Below are positions 14,822 to 23,937 of a DNA stretch of 38,371 bases, piece after piece (the stretch's first letter is position 1; the number at the start of each line of letters is the position of its first letter). This DNA comes from Oscillospiraceae bacterium (GTDB lineage Bacteria; Bacillota; Clostridia; Oscillospirales; CAG-272), in NCBI GenBank assembly GCA_015063745.1, contig SVTO01000025.1, positions 1 to 38,371 of the forward strand, in the 5' to 3' direction. Under the pieces are notes generated by a model. It was not told where the DNA came from. It saw only the letters and a list, made by a program, of their open reading frames with translations, and ran no database searches. The position numbers and the translations under genes were made by a program.

Positions 14822-16963
14822 TTATTTAGCGGCCTGTACCGGCGGCAGAAGTTCCAGACTTTCGCCCAGATCCTTCGTTACCGCTTCTTCACCCTGACGT
14901 ACGGTGAATTTGCCGCCGCGGATTTCCACGCTGAAGCAGAGGCCGCGGATCTTTACATCCTTCAGTTCCAGTTCTCCGGCGGGGAATACCTTCGGAGGCT
15001 TTATGTACACACTGCCGTCAGAACGTACGTGAATACCGCAGACACCGAACACGATGGTCTGTGCGCAGGAAACAGAGCTGATCCCGGCCTGCAGAGGTGT
15101 ATCCACACGCTGCATGAGCATATTGGCAGCACAGGAGTCCCCCATGTAGGGCAGTCTGGTTCCCCACCACAGTACCCGGCTCAGAATATCCGATGCCATT
15201 TCTTCATACCCGATTTCATACAGCTGCAGGACAACCTGCATGGTGAACAGGGTACAGATACCGCCGCCGCCGTTGTCAATGTCAATCTGGTCGTAGGCGG
15301 GGTCCAGCTTGGAAATGCTGTGCAGACCATATCTGGACAGGAATTCCGTATCGTTCAGATGGGCGATCAGTTTCTCCTGTACCGGCTTGTCGATGACGCC
15401 GCTGGACAGAAACTTATACATCTGCACAGTATACCGTTTCTGCCGTTCGCCCTTCCAGATGAAATCGTACCAGCCCGCTTCGTCGTCCCAAAGCTCGGGC
15501 AGCAGCTTCTTCAGTTCCGCCGCACGTTCCAGCAGAATCGGCTCCGGCTTGCCGCCCATCACGGAAATCGCATAGGCAAACAGGAAATTCCGATACCGTC
15601 TGGCGTTCAGGTCGGGCATAACGCCTTTGTAAACATACCCTAAATATTCCCGGCGCAGCTCCAGATGGGATTTACCGCCGTCACCGTAATCCATCAGTAC
15701 CGCGGGTTTACTCAGATCGTCACCCACACCGGCATGGAACAGTGCCCACTCCAGAATGGTTCGGCCGTCCACAACTTCTTCAAGGAACGCCGTGTCTCCG
15801 TTCAGCAGTACCTGATAATAGATCATACCCAGTACTTTTTCCTGGTTGATGTGGTACCAGGGACCGGTGGGTGCGCCGTCCAGAGGAAGAATGGCAAAGG
15901 ATTTGCACAGATCCACGTGCAGGAAGCTGCGGATCATTTTCTTGTTCGTTTCGGAATCCACAAGCGGATGGAGCATGATACCGCCGGCATAGTCCCACAG
16001 ATAGGAGCACATACAGCCGCCGGTAACGCTGCCGGTGCTGTAGAACGGTGTTGTGTAATAATTGGGATTCTCCCACCGGTTCAGGCAGTAGGTTACGAGA
16101 GAACGGTAGTACAGCGCATTCAAAGCCGGATTATCGGACGTAAAGTGGGGCAGGCCGGCGAAGATGCGTTCCGTATCCTTCTTCAGCCATGCAAATGCGG
16201 CTTCCAGTTCCTTTTCGGGATCGGCCATCATCTCTTCAGCTTCTCTTACCAGATCGTCCGTCTGTCCGCCCAGTACGGCACATACGGCAACCTGCCAGGA
16301 TTCACCCGGCTTTACGGTACGGGTGGTTTCCAGAAGCTCGGCATTGGCAAACCAGCTCATGTCCGGTTCGGTACAGCCGATGATGCACATGGGATCCGTT
16401 TCCGCATACGGTTCACCGGCTACATTGTGGGAATGACCGATGGCTTTCAGATATGTACCCTTTCCTTTGTCGAAACGATCGGTAGTCAGGGAAGCAAAAT
16501 GCAGATATCCGCTGTGCGGTACCACGTCGAATCCCCATACATGGGCAGGATAGCTGGCCAGACCGCCGCCGACCGTGATCTGCAGAGGGGCTTCAAGGGG
16601 GGTATCGGAAATATTGGTGAACTCGATGCAAAGAATACATCCGTTCCGTCCGGGCGGCAGCATGGTCAGGGTTTTCGCCTGCCAGTTTCCGGCCTTACCC
16701 TGCCGCAGAATACCGTTGGGCAGCCATGTCCAGTCCCGTCCCTGAATACGTTCCCCGTCGATACGTGCTTCCAGAGACAGACCTGTTGCGGACCAGGGAC
16801 AGTTTTCCAGACGGGTGATGACAGCGGCTCCCTCCGGCGGGGTCAGCACTGTACCTTTCTCACCGGCAATACCGATGTCCCGTTCCAACAGAATATTCAT
16901 TTCGCTGCGGAACACAAAGGGATTGTCACGGAATGCGGATGATTCGAAATATGCGGAAAACAT
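14822..16963 (-). CDS. Six-hairpin (alpha/alpha)6 glycosidase-like protein
   Basis: A 713-residue protein without a signal peptide. The N-terminal half is beta-rich (for instance LENCPWSATGLSLEARIDG and NGCILCIEFTNISDTPLEAP), the middle and C-terminal part helical with repeats of the (alpha/alpha)6 type: LNALYYRSLVTYCLNRWENP, LWDYAGGIMLHPL, GPWYHINQEKVLGMIYYQVL and DIDNGGGGICTLF. This two-domain design is that of GH families such as 63, 78, 95, 106 and 116; the exact family cannot be assigned by eye. It should act in the cytoplasm on imported oligosaccharides. The ATG at 16963 is chosen because AGGAGGAG lies just upstream (16967-16974). It follows nagA by 164 bases on the same strand. Confidence 0.75.
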   Translation of the reverse strand: MFSAYFESSAFRDNPFVFRSEMNILLERDIGIAGEKGTVLTPPEGAAVITRLENCPWSATGLSLEARIDGERIQGRDWTWLPNGILRQGKAGNWQAKTLTMLPPGRNGCILCIEFTNISDTPLEAPLQITVGGGLASYPAHVWGFDVVPHSGYLHFASLTTDRFDKGKGTYLKAIGHSHNVAGEPYAETDPMCIIGCTEPDMSWFANAELLETTRTVKPGESWQVAVCAVLGGQTDDLVREAEEMMADPEKELEAAFAWLKKDTERIFAGLPHFTSDNPALNALYYRSLVTYCLNRWENPNYYTTPFYSTGSVTGGCMCSYLWDYAGGIMLHPLVDSETNKKMIRSFLHVDLCKSFAILPLDGAPTGPWYHINQEKVLGMIYYQVLLNGDTAFLEEVVDGRTILEWALFHAGVGDDLSKPAVLMDYGDGGKSHLELRREYLGYVYKGVMPDLNARRYRNFLFAYAISVMGGKPEPILLERAAELKKLLPELWDDEAGWYDFIWKGERQKRYTVQMYKFLSSGVIDKPVQEKLIAHLNDTEFLSRYGLHSISKLDPAYDQIDIDNGGGGICTLFTMQVVLQLYEIGYEEMASDILSRVLWWGTRLPYMGDSCAANMLMQRVDTPLQAGISSVSCAQTIVFGVCGIHVRSDGSVYIKPPKVFPAGELELKDVKIRGLCFSVEIRGGKFTVRQGEEAVTKDLGESLELLPPVQAAK

Positions 16964-17070
16964 TTGCTCCTCCTGTTCTCTCTTCCCTGCGGCAGTTTGC
17001 ATATGTCACATCCGGGCAAGAGTTTTGGAAAATATTCGGCTCCGACCTGTTTTCGGATCAGAAAGTCATC

Positions 17071-17115
17071 ATTATACACAGATTGGGAAGAAACACATCC
17101 GTCCTCTTCCCAATC
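17071..17115 (-). promoter_or_regulatory. Hairpin after nagA and -10-like box before the glycosidase gene
   Basis: GATTGGGAAGA (17081-17091) pairs perfectly with TCTTCCCAATC (17105-17115), 12 bases past the nagA stop, but no T run follows on the minus strand. TATAAT (17071-17076, minus) comes right after it, without a clear -35 box. The hairpin may partly terminate or stabilise the nag transcript; a promoter for the glycosidase gene is possible. Confidence 0.4.
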
Positions 17116-17127
17116 CCTTATTCACTT

Positions 17128-18309
17128 TCAAACAACCTTTTTACCGCCGCGCCATACACCGCAGACAGTAATATTGTCGTCAAACAGTACCAGATCCGCA
17201 TCGTATCCGGGGGCAACCGAACCCTTGCGGTCGGCAATACCCAGCTCTCTTGCCGGGTTCACGGTCAGCATGGTGATTACATCGGACAGAGGAATACCCG
17301 CATCCTTGGCCATCACGCGTACGAGACGGTCCGTGGTAGCCACGCTGCCCGCAAAGGAAATACCGTCGGGCATATGGGCGATTCCGTCAAATACCTGTAC
17401 CATCTGACCCTTCTTCAGACTACCCAGCAGATAGTCCCCGTCGGGCATACCGGCACCGCGCATGGCGTCCGTAATCAGTACCATTCTGTCCCTGCCCTTG
17501 GTCTTGTAGATCAGCTGCAGGAGAGAAATGGGCAGATGAAGTCCGTCGGCAATGACTTCCACGCAGATTTCGTCATGGAGCAGGGAGCCTTCCAGAAGTC
17601 CCGGTACACGGTAGCCGTTTTCACGGATAATGGTGGACATACCGCTGTACAGGTGGGTTGCCATGGTGTATCCGGCATCAATGGCCGCCGTTACATCGGA
17701 ATATCTTGCCGCGCTGTGACCTGCGGAGAAAAGAATCCCCTGATCCTTCAGCTGACGGCACAGCTCAACAGCACCGGGCAGCTCGGGCGCAACGGTCCAG
17801 ATTTTCAAATCTCCCTCGGCCAGTGCGCAGATGGTGCTCCAGTCGTCGTCCACGGAGGAACGGATATAGGCGGGGTCCTGTGCACCGGCCATTTCGGCGG
17901 CGATGTAGGGACCTTCCAGATGTACGCCCAGAATTTCCGGCAGATCCGCTGCTTTGGCGGATGCACGTACTCTGCGGCAGGCAGCAAAGGTTTCGGCCAG
18001 TTCTTCGTTTTCACAGCACAGTGTGGTGGGCACGCAGGCGGTGGTTCCGTGGTGCAGGTGCTTTTCCAACGCACCGATGACCGCTTCTTCACTGCCGTCC
18101 ATAAAGTCGTGTCCGCCGCCGCCGTGGAGGTGGATATCGATAAATCCCGCGGAGAGATAACGGTTTTCGCCGTCTACCACCGTATCTGCCGGAAGGAGGG
18201 TACCGTCCGTGCTGACTGCGGCGATCTTATCCCCGTCGAGCAGAACCGATGCGTCTTCGAAAATCCCGTCCGGGGTTACGAGACGTATATGTTCAATACG
18301 TGTTTTCAT
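17128..18309 (-). CDS. nagA: N-acetylglucosamine-6-phosphate deacetylase
   Basis: A 393-residue amidohydrolase that removes the acetyl group from GlcNAc-6-phosphate, giving glucosamine-6-phosphate for the NagB product encoded just upstream. Motifs in order: FIDIHLHGGGG (HxH, His60 and His62), GVHLEGPYI with metal ligand Glu132, SAGHSAA (His198), ATHLYSGM (His219), VIADGLHLP (about 252-260) and LITDAM with the catalytic Asp281. Length is normal for the family. It lies 23 bases after nagB on the same strand, which supports an operon. A few positions differ from the classical enzyme (THLYSGM rather than THLFNAM), so a related N-acetyl sugar phosphate cannot be excluded. Confidence 0.93.
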   Translation of the reverse strand: MKTRIEHIRLVTPDGIFEDASVLLDGDKIAAVSTDGTLLPADTVVDGENRYLSAGFIDIHLHGGGGHDFMDGSEEAVIGALEKHLHHGTTACVPTTLCCENEELAETFAACRRVRASAKAADLPEILGVHLEGPYIAAEMAGAQDPAYIRSSVDDDWSTICALAEGDLKIWTVAPELPGAVELCRQLKDQGILFSAGHSAARYSDVTAAIDAGYTMATHLYSGMSTIIRENGYRVPGLLEGSLLHDEICVEVIADGLHLPISLLQLIYKTKGRDRMVLITDAMRGAGMPDGDYLLGSLKKGQMVQVFDGIAHMPDGISFAGSVATTDRLVRVMAKDAGIPLSDVITMLTVNPARELGIADRKGSVAPGYDADLVLFDDNITVCGVWRGGKKVV

Positions 18310-18332
18310 GGTATATCTCCCAAACAGAAGAA

Positions 18333-19103
18333 TTACTTATGGGTGATGGTGTAGCTGCAGCCTTCTGCGGGACGGATCTTGGATTCATCTACCTTGGCGT
18401 AGGAATCAGCGTCCACAAACAGCATCCAGTCGCTGTGACCCTTCAGCATGGTAGCAGGAATGGTGTTGGTCAGATCGTTTTCCAGAGTCAGCTGAATGGC
18501 ATTGGCCTTAACACCGTAGGGTACGCAGGAAATGATCTTCTTGCACTGCATGATCTGGTAGCAGGTCATGGAAACAGCCTGCTTCGGCACGTCGTCAACG
18601 GTTTCAAACCAGCCTTCGCCTACCTGCTGCTTCTTGCAGGTATCGTTCAGGTTTACGATGATGTAGGCTTCCTTGGTTTCGAAATCTGCCGGCGGGTCGT
18701 TGAAAGCGATGTGTGCGTTTTCGCCGATACCGATCAGACCCAGGTCGATGGGTGCTGCACGCAGTTCCTTGGTCAGGTATGCGATCCCTTCAGCGGTGCC
18801 GTCAACCAGATAAGCGGCCTTCAGCGGAATCTTCTGGATAAAGCGTTCCTTCAGGTACTTACGGAAGCTGGCGATGTGGGTTTCGGGCAGATCAACGTAT
18901 TCGTCCAGGTGGAACATAACAACCTTGGACCAGTCAACATCCATGGTGATCAGGGGTTCCAGAGTGGTCAGCTGGGAAGCACCGGTGGAAAGCACAATGC
19001 GCGCTTCGCCCTTTTCACGGATTGCCTCATTGATAATGGCAGCAGCGGCTTCGGCTGCATGAATACCAAGTGTCTTGGCAGTTTCGTTTACAAAAATCTG
19101 CAT
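18333..19103 (-). CDS. nagB: Glucosamine-6-phosphate deaminase/isomerase
   Basis: A 256-residue cytoplasmic enzyme that converts glucosamine-6-phosphate to fructose-6-phosphate and ammonia, completing GlcNAc-6-P catabolism with NagA. Visible are the phosphate-binding STGAS (39-43), FHLDEYV (64-70) with the expected proton acceptor Asp67, and GIGENAHIAFNDP (125-137) with His131. The last block differs from the E. coli enzyme: Asn129 where Asp141 stands, as in many Gram-positive NagBs, Ala130 for Gly and Asp136 for Glu148. AGGAG precedes the ATG. It lies 49 bases after the MBL-fold gene and 23 before nagA, most likely in one operon from the promoter at 20041-20068. Confidence 0.9.
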   Translation of the reverse strand: MQIFVNETAKTLGIHAAEAAAAIINEAIREKGEARIVLSTGASQLTTLEPLITMDVDWSKVVMFHLDEYVDLPETHIASFRKYLKERFIQKIPLKAAYLVDGTAEGIAYLTKELRAAPIDLGLIGIGENAHIAFNDPPADFETKEAYIIVNLNDTCKKQQVGEGWFETVDDVPKQAVSMTCYQIMQCKKIISCVPYGVKANAIQLTLENDLTNTIPATMLKGHSDWMLFVDADSYAKVDESKIRPAEGCSYTITHK

Positions 19104-19152
19104 AATGTTACTCCTTTATGTACATATAAATTTTTTCTCGTTTCAGAGAGGA

Positions 19153-19983
19153 TCACAGAGAAAACTCTGCCGTACCCTCAAAGGATTTATAATGCACGGA
19201 AGCATGATCCTGTGCCCAGTCATTGCTTGCCGCCATTGCATGGTAAGTGGGATTATTCCGCATTTCTTCCATATTCGCTCTGGATGTGGGGATCAGCAGA
19301 ATATCCGCGTTTACTTTTTCGTAGAATTCACGCAGTCCCGTGTCGCACAGGCAGTGATGGGGCATCTGCAGCGCATCACATTCCAGACCCTCGGAAAACC
19401 GCCACAGAACCATCTGCAGGATCCGTGTACCCGCATCTCCCGCGAACATAATCTTCTTTTCCGTGCCCTGCACCGTGAAGATCAGGGAAAGCTGGTTGGA
19501 ATCCGTGCATATCGAAGTGTCCACAGGTGTGTTCAGGATATGGAATTCCAGAGAATCCACGCGCAGTGTTTCACCGATGGACGGCTTGTACCCTTCGGCA
19601 CCGGTTACGGTCAGAATCTTCTGCATGGTTTCCCAGCCTGCCTGCGCCCGTTTGTCACCGAACTCCTCCGGTGTGGGGAAATGATATACGATCCTCTGCA
19701 CTTCCACCCGCGCGGCCAGATTCTCCCGTTCGCTGATGCCCATAAGGACACCGTAATGGTCCAGATGGGGATGGGTAACGATCCACATGCTGACAACGGG
19801 CTTGCCTTGTGTTTGCGCTTCCAGCAGTTCCAGAAAAGCTTCCGCATCCTCCGGCAGACCACCGTCGATCACGCAGAGTTCACCGTTGTCCGTAAGCAGG
19901 ATATAGCCCATACCGGTGCTTCTCCATGCCACGCCGTCATCGATACGGCAGGCCGTTGTGGAGAACTGTATCAGTTTACCCAT
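19153..19983 (-). CDS. Metallo-beta-lactamase-fold hydrolase
   Basis: A 276-residue cytoplasmic protein with the zinc-binding motif HPHLDH (71-76: His71, His73, Asp75, His76), preceded by the beta strand CVIDGG and followed by MFAGDAG (third-ligand region) and ALQMPHHC. This is the pattern of the MBL-fold hydrolases. The substrate is unknown. It is the first gene of the leftward run MBL-nagB-nagA, so a hydrolytic step on a sugar phosphate, lactone or related ester in the same pathway is possible, but that is inference. An AGAGG site precedes the ATG. Confidence 0.85.
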   Translation of the reverse strand: MGKLIQFSTTACRIDDGVAWRSTGMGYILLTDNGELCVIDGGLPEDAEAFLELLEAQTQGKPVVSMWIVTHPHLDHYGVLMGISERENLAARVEVQRIVYHFPTPEEFGDKRAQAGWETMQKILTVTGAEGYKPSIGETLRVDSLEFHILNTPVDTSICTDSNQLSLIFTVQGTEKKIMFAGDAGTRILQMVLWRFSEGLECDALQMPHHCLCDTGLREFYEKVNADILLIPTSRANMEEMRNNPTYHAMAASNDWAQDHASVHYKSFEGTAEFSL

Positions 19984-20040
19984 TTCTGCCTCTTTCCGCG
20001 GCGATACCAGTATCCCGCAAGTGAATTCATACCTTCTTAT

Positions 20041-20068
20041 AGTATACCATAAAATTCCCGAATGTCAA
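20041..20068 (-). promoter_or_regulatory. Promoter of the MBL-nagB-nagA genes
   Basis: On the minus strand TTGACA (20063-20068), 16-base spacer, TATACT (20041-20046) with TGG before the -10. It diverges from the esterase promoter about 110 bases away, so both directions may share regulation; no clear operator was found between them. Confidence 0.83.
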
Positions 20069-20174
20069 TCGTCCCTATCAAATAAATTTCTGTTTTCTTA
20101 TCCCTTCTGTCATCCGGAGGCAGGCAGTACGCGAATTGTTTGTAATTTTTATCGAAACACTTCCTGTTATCCCA

Positions 20175-20203
20175 TTGCAATCTGCCGGGAGAAATGGTAT
20201 AAT
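20175..20203 (+). promoter_or_regulatory. Promoter of the tandem esterase genes
   Basis: TTGCAA (20175-20180), 17-base spacer, TATAAT (20198-20203), with TGG before the -10 (extended -10). AGGGAGG precedes the ATG at 20245. Confidence 0.83.
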
Positions 20204-20244
20204 GAAACCGTTAAGAAATCCATTACTCATAGGGAGGTATAACT

Positions 20245-22065
20245 ATGAATGGTTCATTCCGTGTCCTGGACGGTCTTCCGGATGATGAACGTCTGGTGAT
20301 GAAAAAACACTCAAATTCCATATTCAGAATCCCGGAATATTCTTCTGCGGAAGAGATCGATCGCCGCCGTGAAGAACTCAGGTTCAATCTTCGTATGGCC
20401 GCAGGTCTGTATCCCTGGCCCGAAAAAACGCCGCTGAATGTCCGCCGCGAGCTTGTGGGGAATTTTGACGGCTATTCCGTGGAAAAAATCATGCTGGAAA
20501 CCCGTCCCGGCCTGTGGACTACGGGTAATTTGTATTTCCCACGTCCCCTGACCGGCAAAGCACCCGCCATTCTCAATGTAATCGGCCATGTCTGGACCCA
20601 GCGTCTGGCCCGTGCCGAGGATGAAGATTACCCCCAGCAGATCGCCAATTTCGCCCGCATGGGGTTTGTATGTCTGGTACTGGACATGATCGGCATGGTG
20701 GACAACACGCAGATCTCCCATTATTACGGAAAAATCGATAATACAAACCATTTCAGCGAAACGGATCTGAGAAACGAGCTGTGGCTCTCCGGCGGTATGG
20801 GTATTCAGCTTTGGAACAATATCCGTGCTGTGGATTATCTCTGTTCCCTGCCGGAGGTGGATGAGAACAACATCGGTGTCACAGGCGTATCCGGTGGTGG
20901 GACACAATCCTACGTACTCGGCTTTATGGATGACCGCATCAAGGCAACCGCACCGATCAATATGGTTTCCAGCCATTTCGCCGGCGGCTGCATCTGTGAA
21001 AATCCGCCCGGATTACGGCGTATTACCAGCAATGTGGAAATGACCGCCATGATCGCTCCCCGTGCCCTGTTCCTCGCCGGCTCCACCGGTGACTGGACCG
21101 ATCTGCAGGAAACCGTGGAGGTTCCCGATATTGCTTCCGTGTACCGTCACTACGGTATCGAAAATATGCCGGAGCATTTCTATCAGGATGCCGGACATCA
21201 GTACAATGCAAAGACCCGTCATGTGGTATACAATTTCTTCGCCCGTCATCTGATGGGGAAAGATATTCACTGGGAAGAACAGCCCATTGAGACCGATGAT
21301 CTGCTGGATTTCACCTGGTTCCGCGGCAAGGGTCACGCCCCCGGCTTCAACAACGATGCTGAATTTTTTGCTTACCACAAAACCGAACGTGCGGAAGCTT
21401 ACCTGCGTACTGACCATTCGGAAAAAATCGAAATGCTGCGCTGGATAACGGGTATCAAGGACGGAATCGAACCGGAATATACTTCCGTTTCCTGTTCCCG
21501 AGAAGATTCTGTTTTCGTGGAAAAAGGTATCCTCAGCGGTGAATCCGGCGAGAAGATACCCTATGTCCGTCTTATCCCCACGAACTGGGACGGCAAAAAT
21601 GTCTGTCTTGCTCTGGGGGACAAAGGCAAGGAGATCGTCATGTCCCCGGCTGTACAGTCCATGCTGCGGGACGGAATTGCCGTTTTCAGTGCCGATCTGT
21701 TCATGACCGGTGAATACGAGGGTGCCCAAATCCTCGTTTGCGGCGACGATATGTACAAACCGTACACCTACACCTTCAATTATCCCGTATGTGCACTGCG
21801 CGCGCAGGATACAGCTCTTTTATGGAAAGCGATTTCCGGCAACGGTATGCAATGCTCTATTCTTGCGGACGGATGTGCTGCAAGAGCGGTGGCCTGTGCT
21901 CTTCCTCTGCTGAAAAACGTGCAGTCCGCCAAGCTGGAAAAAGCAGCGTTTGCCCTTTCCGGTGATGAGGAATATGCCGAAAACTGTTACATCCCCGGTA
22001 TTCTGGCCGTCGGCGGTCTGGAAGGCTGCCTGAAGCTGGCGGGATGCCCCGTGGAAACCTTCTGA
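20245..22065 (+). CDS. Alpha/beta hydrolase, acetyl-esterase-like (copy 1)
   Basis: A 606-residue protein without a signal peptide, so cytoplasmic. The central part is an alpha/beta hydrolase: strand and oxyanion region PAILNVIGHVWTQ (about 107-119), nucleophile elbow GVTGVSGGGTQS (Ser216), Asp in FLAGSTGDWTD and His in YQDAGHQYN. This pattern is like the large acetylxylan-esterase-type hydrolases found in sugar-degradation clusters; an acyl group on an imported glycan is the likely substrate. The last third (from about residue 400) is a second domain shared with the next gene and of unknown role. It is a close paralog of the gene 35 bases downstream; copy 1 has about 11 extra residues after HYYG (around 163-178). 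Confidence 0.8.
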   Translation: MNGSFRVLDGLPDDERLVMKKHSNSIFRIPEYSSAEEIDRRREELRFNLRMAAGLYPWPEKTPLNVRRELVGNFDGYSVEKIMLETRPGLWTTGNLYFPRPLTGKAPAILNVIGHVWTQRLARAEDEDYPQQIANFARMGFVCLVLDMIGMVDNTQISHYYGKIDNTNHFSETDLRNELWLSGGMGIQLWNNIRAVDYLCSLPEVDENNIGVTGVSGGGTQSYVLGFMDDRIKATAPINMVSSHFAGGCICENPPGLRRITSNVEMTAMIAPRALFLAGSTGDWTDLQETVEVPDIASVYRHYGIENMPEHFYQDAGHQYNAKTRHVVYNFFARHLMGKDIHWEEQPIETDDLLDFTWFRGKGHAPGFNNDAEFFAYHKTERAEAYLRTDHSEKIEMLRWITGIKDGIEPEYTSVSCSREDSVFVEKGILSGESGEKIPYVRLIPTNWDGKNVCLALGDKGKEIVMSPAVQSMLRDGIAVFSADLFMTGEYEGAQILVCGDDMYKPYTYTFNYPVCALRAQDTALLWKAISGNGMQCSILADGCAARAVACALPLLKNVQSAKLEKAAFALSGDEEYAENCYIPGILAVGGLEGCLKLAGCPVETF

Positions 22066-22100
22066 ATCAACAATACATTTCACCAAAGAGGTATCAAAAT

Positions 22101-23888
22101 ATGAAAAATGCATTTCGCGTGCTGGACACCCTTCCGCAGGATGCCAGACTCCATGTAACCAGAAACACCGATGCCCATTATACTGTTCCGGAATATGCAT
22201 CCGTTGAGGAAATCGACCGCCGCCGTGAGGAACTGCGATTCAATCTGCGCATTTCCGCCGGTCTGTATCCCTGGCCCGAGAAGACACCCCTCAATGTAAA
22301 AAGAGAACCGGTCGGCGAATTTGACGGCTATACTGTGGAAAAGATCATGCTGGAAACCCGTCCCGGTCTGTGGACCACCGGTAATCTGTACATGCCCCGT
22401 CCCCTGACCGGCAAGGCTCCCGCCATTCTCAACGTGATCGGCCATTGGTGGGAACAGCGTCTGACCCGTGAACCGGCCGGCGACTATCCGCAGCAGATCG
22501 CCAACTTTGCCCGTATGGGTTTTGTATGTCTGGTACTGGACATGATCGGTATGGTGGACAATATGCAGCTCGACCACTACTACGGTGAAGGCGACAAGGA
22601 TATGTGGCTCTCCGGCGGTCTGGGCATTCATCTGTGGAACAATATCCGTGCTGTGGACTATCTCTGCTCCCTGCCGGAAGTAGACGAAAACAATATCGGC
22701 GTTACCGGTGCATCCGGCGGCGGTACACAGTCCTTTGTACTCGGCCTGGTAGAAGACCGTATCAAGGCATGTGCGCCCATCAACATGGTTTCCGGTCACT
22801 ACGCGGGCGGCTGTACCTGTGAAAACTCCACCGGTCTGCGCCGTATCACCAACAATGTGGAAATGACCGCCATGATCGCTCCCCGTGCCCTGTTCCTCGC
22901 CGGCTCCACCGGTGACTGGACCAACCTGCTGGAAACCGACGAAGTACCCGCCATTGCCACCGTATATAAGCATTACGGCATGGACAATATGCCCGAATAT
23001 TTCTATCAGGATGCAGGCCATCAGTACAACGAAAAGACCCGTCACAAGGTTTACAATTTCTTCGCACGTCATCTGATGGGCAAGGATATCCAGTGGGAAG
23101 AACAGCCCATCGATCCCGGCGATCTGCAGGACTACACCTGGTTCCGCGGCGAAGGTCATGCCCCCGGATTCAACAATGACGAAGAATTCTATACCTACCA
23201 CAAGGCAGAACGTACGGCCGCTTACGCCGGTACCACCGATGCGGAAAAGATGGCTATGCTCCGCTGGGTAATCGGTATCCGTGACGAGGTAGTTCCCACC
23301 TTCCGTCAGGTTTCCGTTACCAGAGAAGACGGTATTCTTCTGGAAAAGGGTATTCTCTCCGGCGATAAGGGTGAAGCCATTCCTTTCGTACGTCTGATCC
23401 CTGTCAACTGGGACGGTAAGAGCATCTGCGTTGCTCTGAGCGGAAACGGCAAGGAAATCGCCGCTTCTCCCGCCATGCAGGCAAAACTGGCGGACGGTAT
23501 TGCCGTAGTCAGTGCGGATCTGTATATGACCGGTGAATTCGAAGGTGCCGAAATCACCATCACCGGTGACGAAGTATGCGTACGTCACACCCACTCCTTC
23601 AATTATCCCATCAACGCTCTGCGCGCTCAGGATGCCGCACTGCTGTGGAAGGCCGTTCACACGGATGGCATGGAATGTTCTCTCGTGGCCGAAGGCTGTG
23701 CCGCAAGAGTCGCTGCCTGTGCCCTGCCCTTCCTTGACGGCGTGAAATCCGCTTCTCTGGAAAAGGCTCCTCTGCTGCTGAACGGTGAAAAGGAATATCA
23801 CGAACAGTGCTACATTCCCGGTATTCTGGCTGTCGGCGGATTCGACGGATTCCTGCAGATGGCCGACTGCCCGGTTGAACTGCTTTAA
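22101..23888 (+). CDS. Alpha/beta hydrolase, acetyl-esterase-like (copy 2, tandem paralog)
   Basis: A 595-residue paralog of the preceding gene, similar over the whole length (both begin with FRVLD and share LRFNLR, AGLYPWPEKTPLN, KIMLETRPGLWTTGNLY). Nucleophile Ser205 lies in GVTGASGGGTQS; the Asp and His regions are LAGSTGDWTN and YQDAGHQYN. No signal peptide, so cytoplasmic. The ATG at 22101 is chosen because it aligns with the start of copy 1 and follows AGAGG; an in-frame ATG at 22044 lies within the previous gene. Keeping two copies in one operon suggests slightly different substrates or dosage. A 70-bp stretch is identical in both genes. Confidence 0.8.
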   Translation: MKNAFRVLDTLPQDARLHVTRNTDAHYTVPEYASVEEIDRRREELRFNLRISAGLYPWPEKTPLNVKREPVGEFDGYTVEKIMLETRPGLWTTGNLYMPRPLTGKAPAILNVIGHWWEQRLTREPAGDYPQQIANFARMGFVCLVLDMIGMVDNMQLDHYYGEGDKDMWLSGGLGIHLWNNIRAVDYLCSLPEVDENNIGVTGASGGGTQSFVLGLVEDRIKACAPINMVSGHYAGGCTCENSTGLRRITNNVEMTAMIAPRALFLAGSTGDWTNLLETDEVPAIATVYKHYGMDNMPEYFYQDAGHQYNEKTRHKVYNFFARHLMGKDIQWEEQPIDPGDLQDYTWFRGEGHAPGFNNDEEFYTYHKAERTAAYAGTTDAEKMAMLRWVIGIRDEVVPTFRQVSVTREDGILLEKGILSGDKGEAIPFVRLIPVNWDGKSICVALSGNGKEIAASPAMQAKLADGIAVVSADLYMTGEFEGAEITITGDEVCVRHTHSFNYPINALRAQDAALLWKAVHTDGMECSLVAEGCAARVAACALPFLDGVKSASLEKAPLLLNGEKEYHEQCYIPGILAVGGFDGFLQMADCPVELL

Positions 23889-23903
23889 GTATCTCTGACC
23901 TCT

Positions 23904-23932
23904 TTACTTTCGCCGGGATTTGTGGTATACTT
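23904..23932 (+). promoter_or_regulatory. Promoter of the GNAT gene
   Basis: TTTACT (23904-23909), 17-base spacer, TATACT (23927-23932), with TGG before the -10 (extended -10). It begins 15 bases after the stop of the second esterase. Confidence 0.65.
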
Positions 23933-23937
23933 ATTAC

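Noticed and set aside
18333..19103. NagB catalytic Asp replaced by Asn as sign of inactivation
   Set aside because: Many Gram-positive NagB proteins have Asn at this place; the active His and the FHLDEY block are intact.
20069..20170. cre-like or other operator in the divergent spacer
   Set aside because: No palindrome or known regulator motif could be supported by eye.
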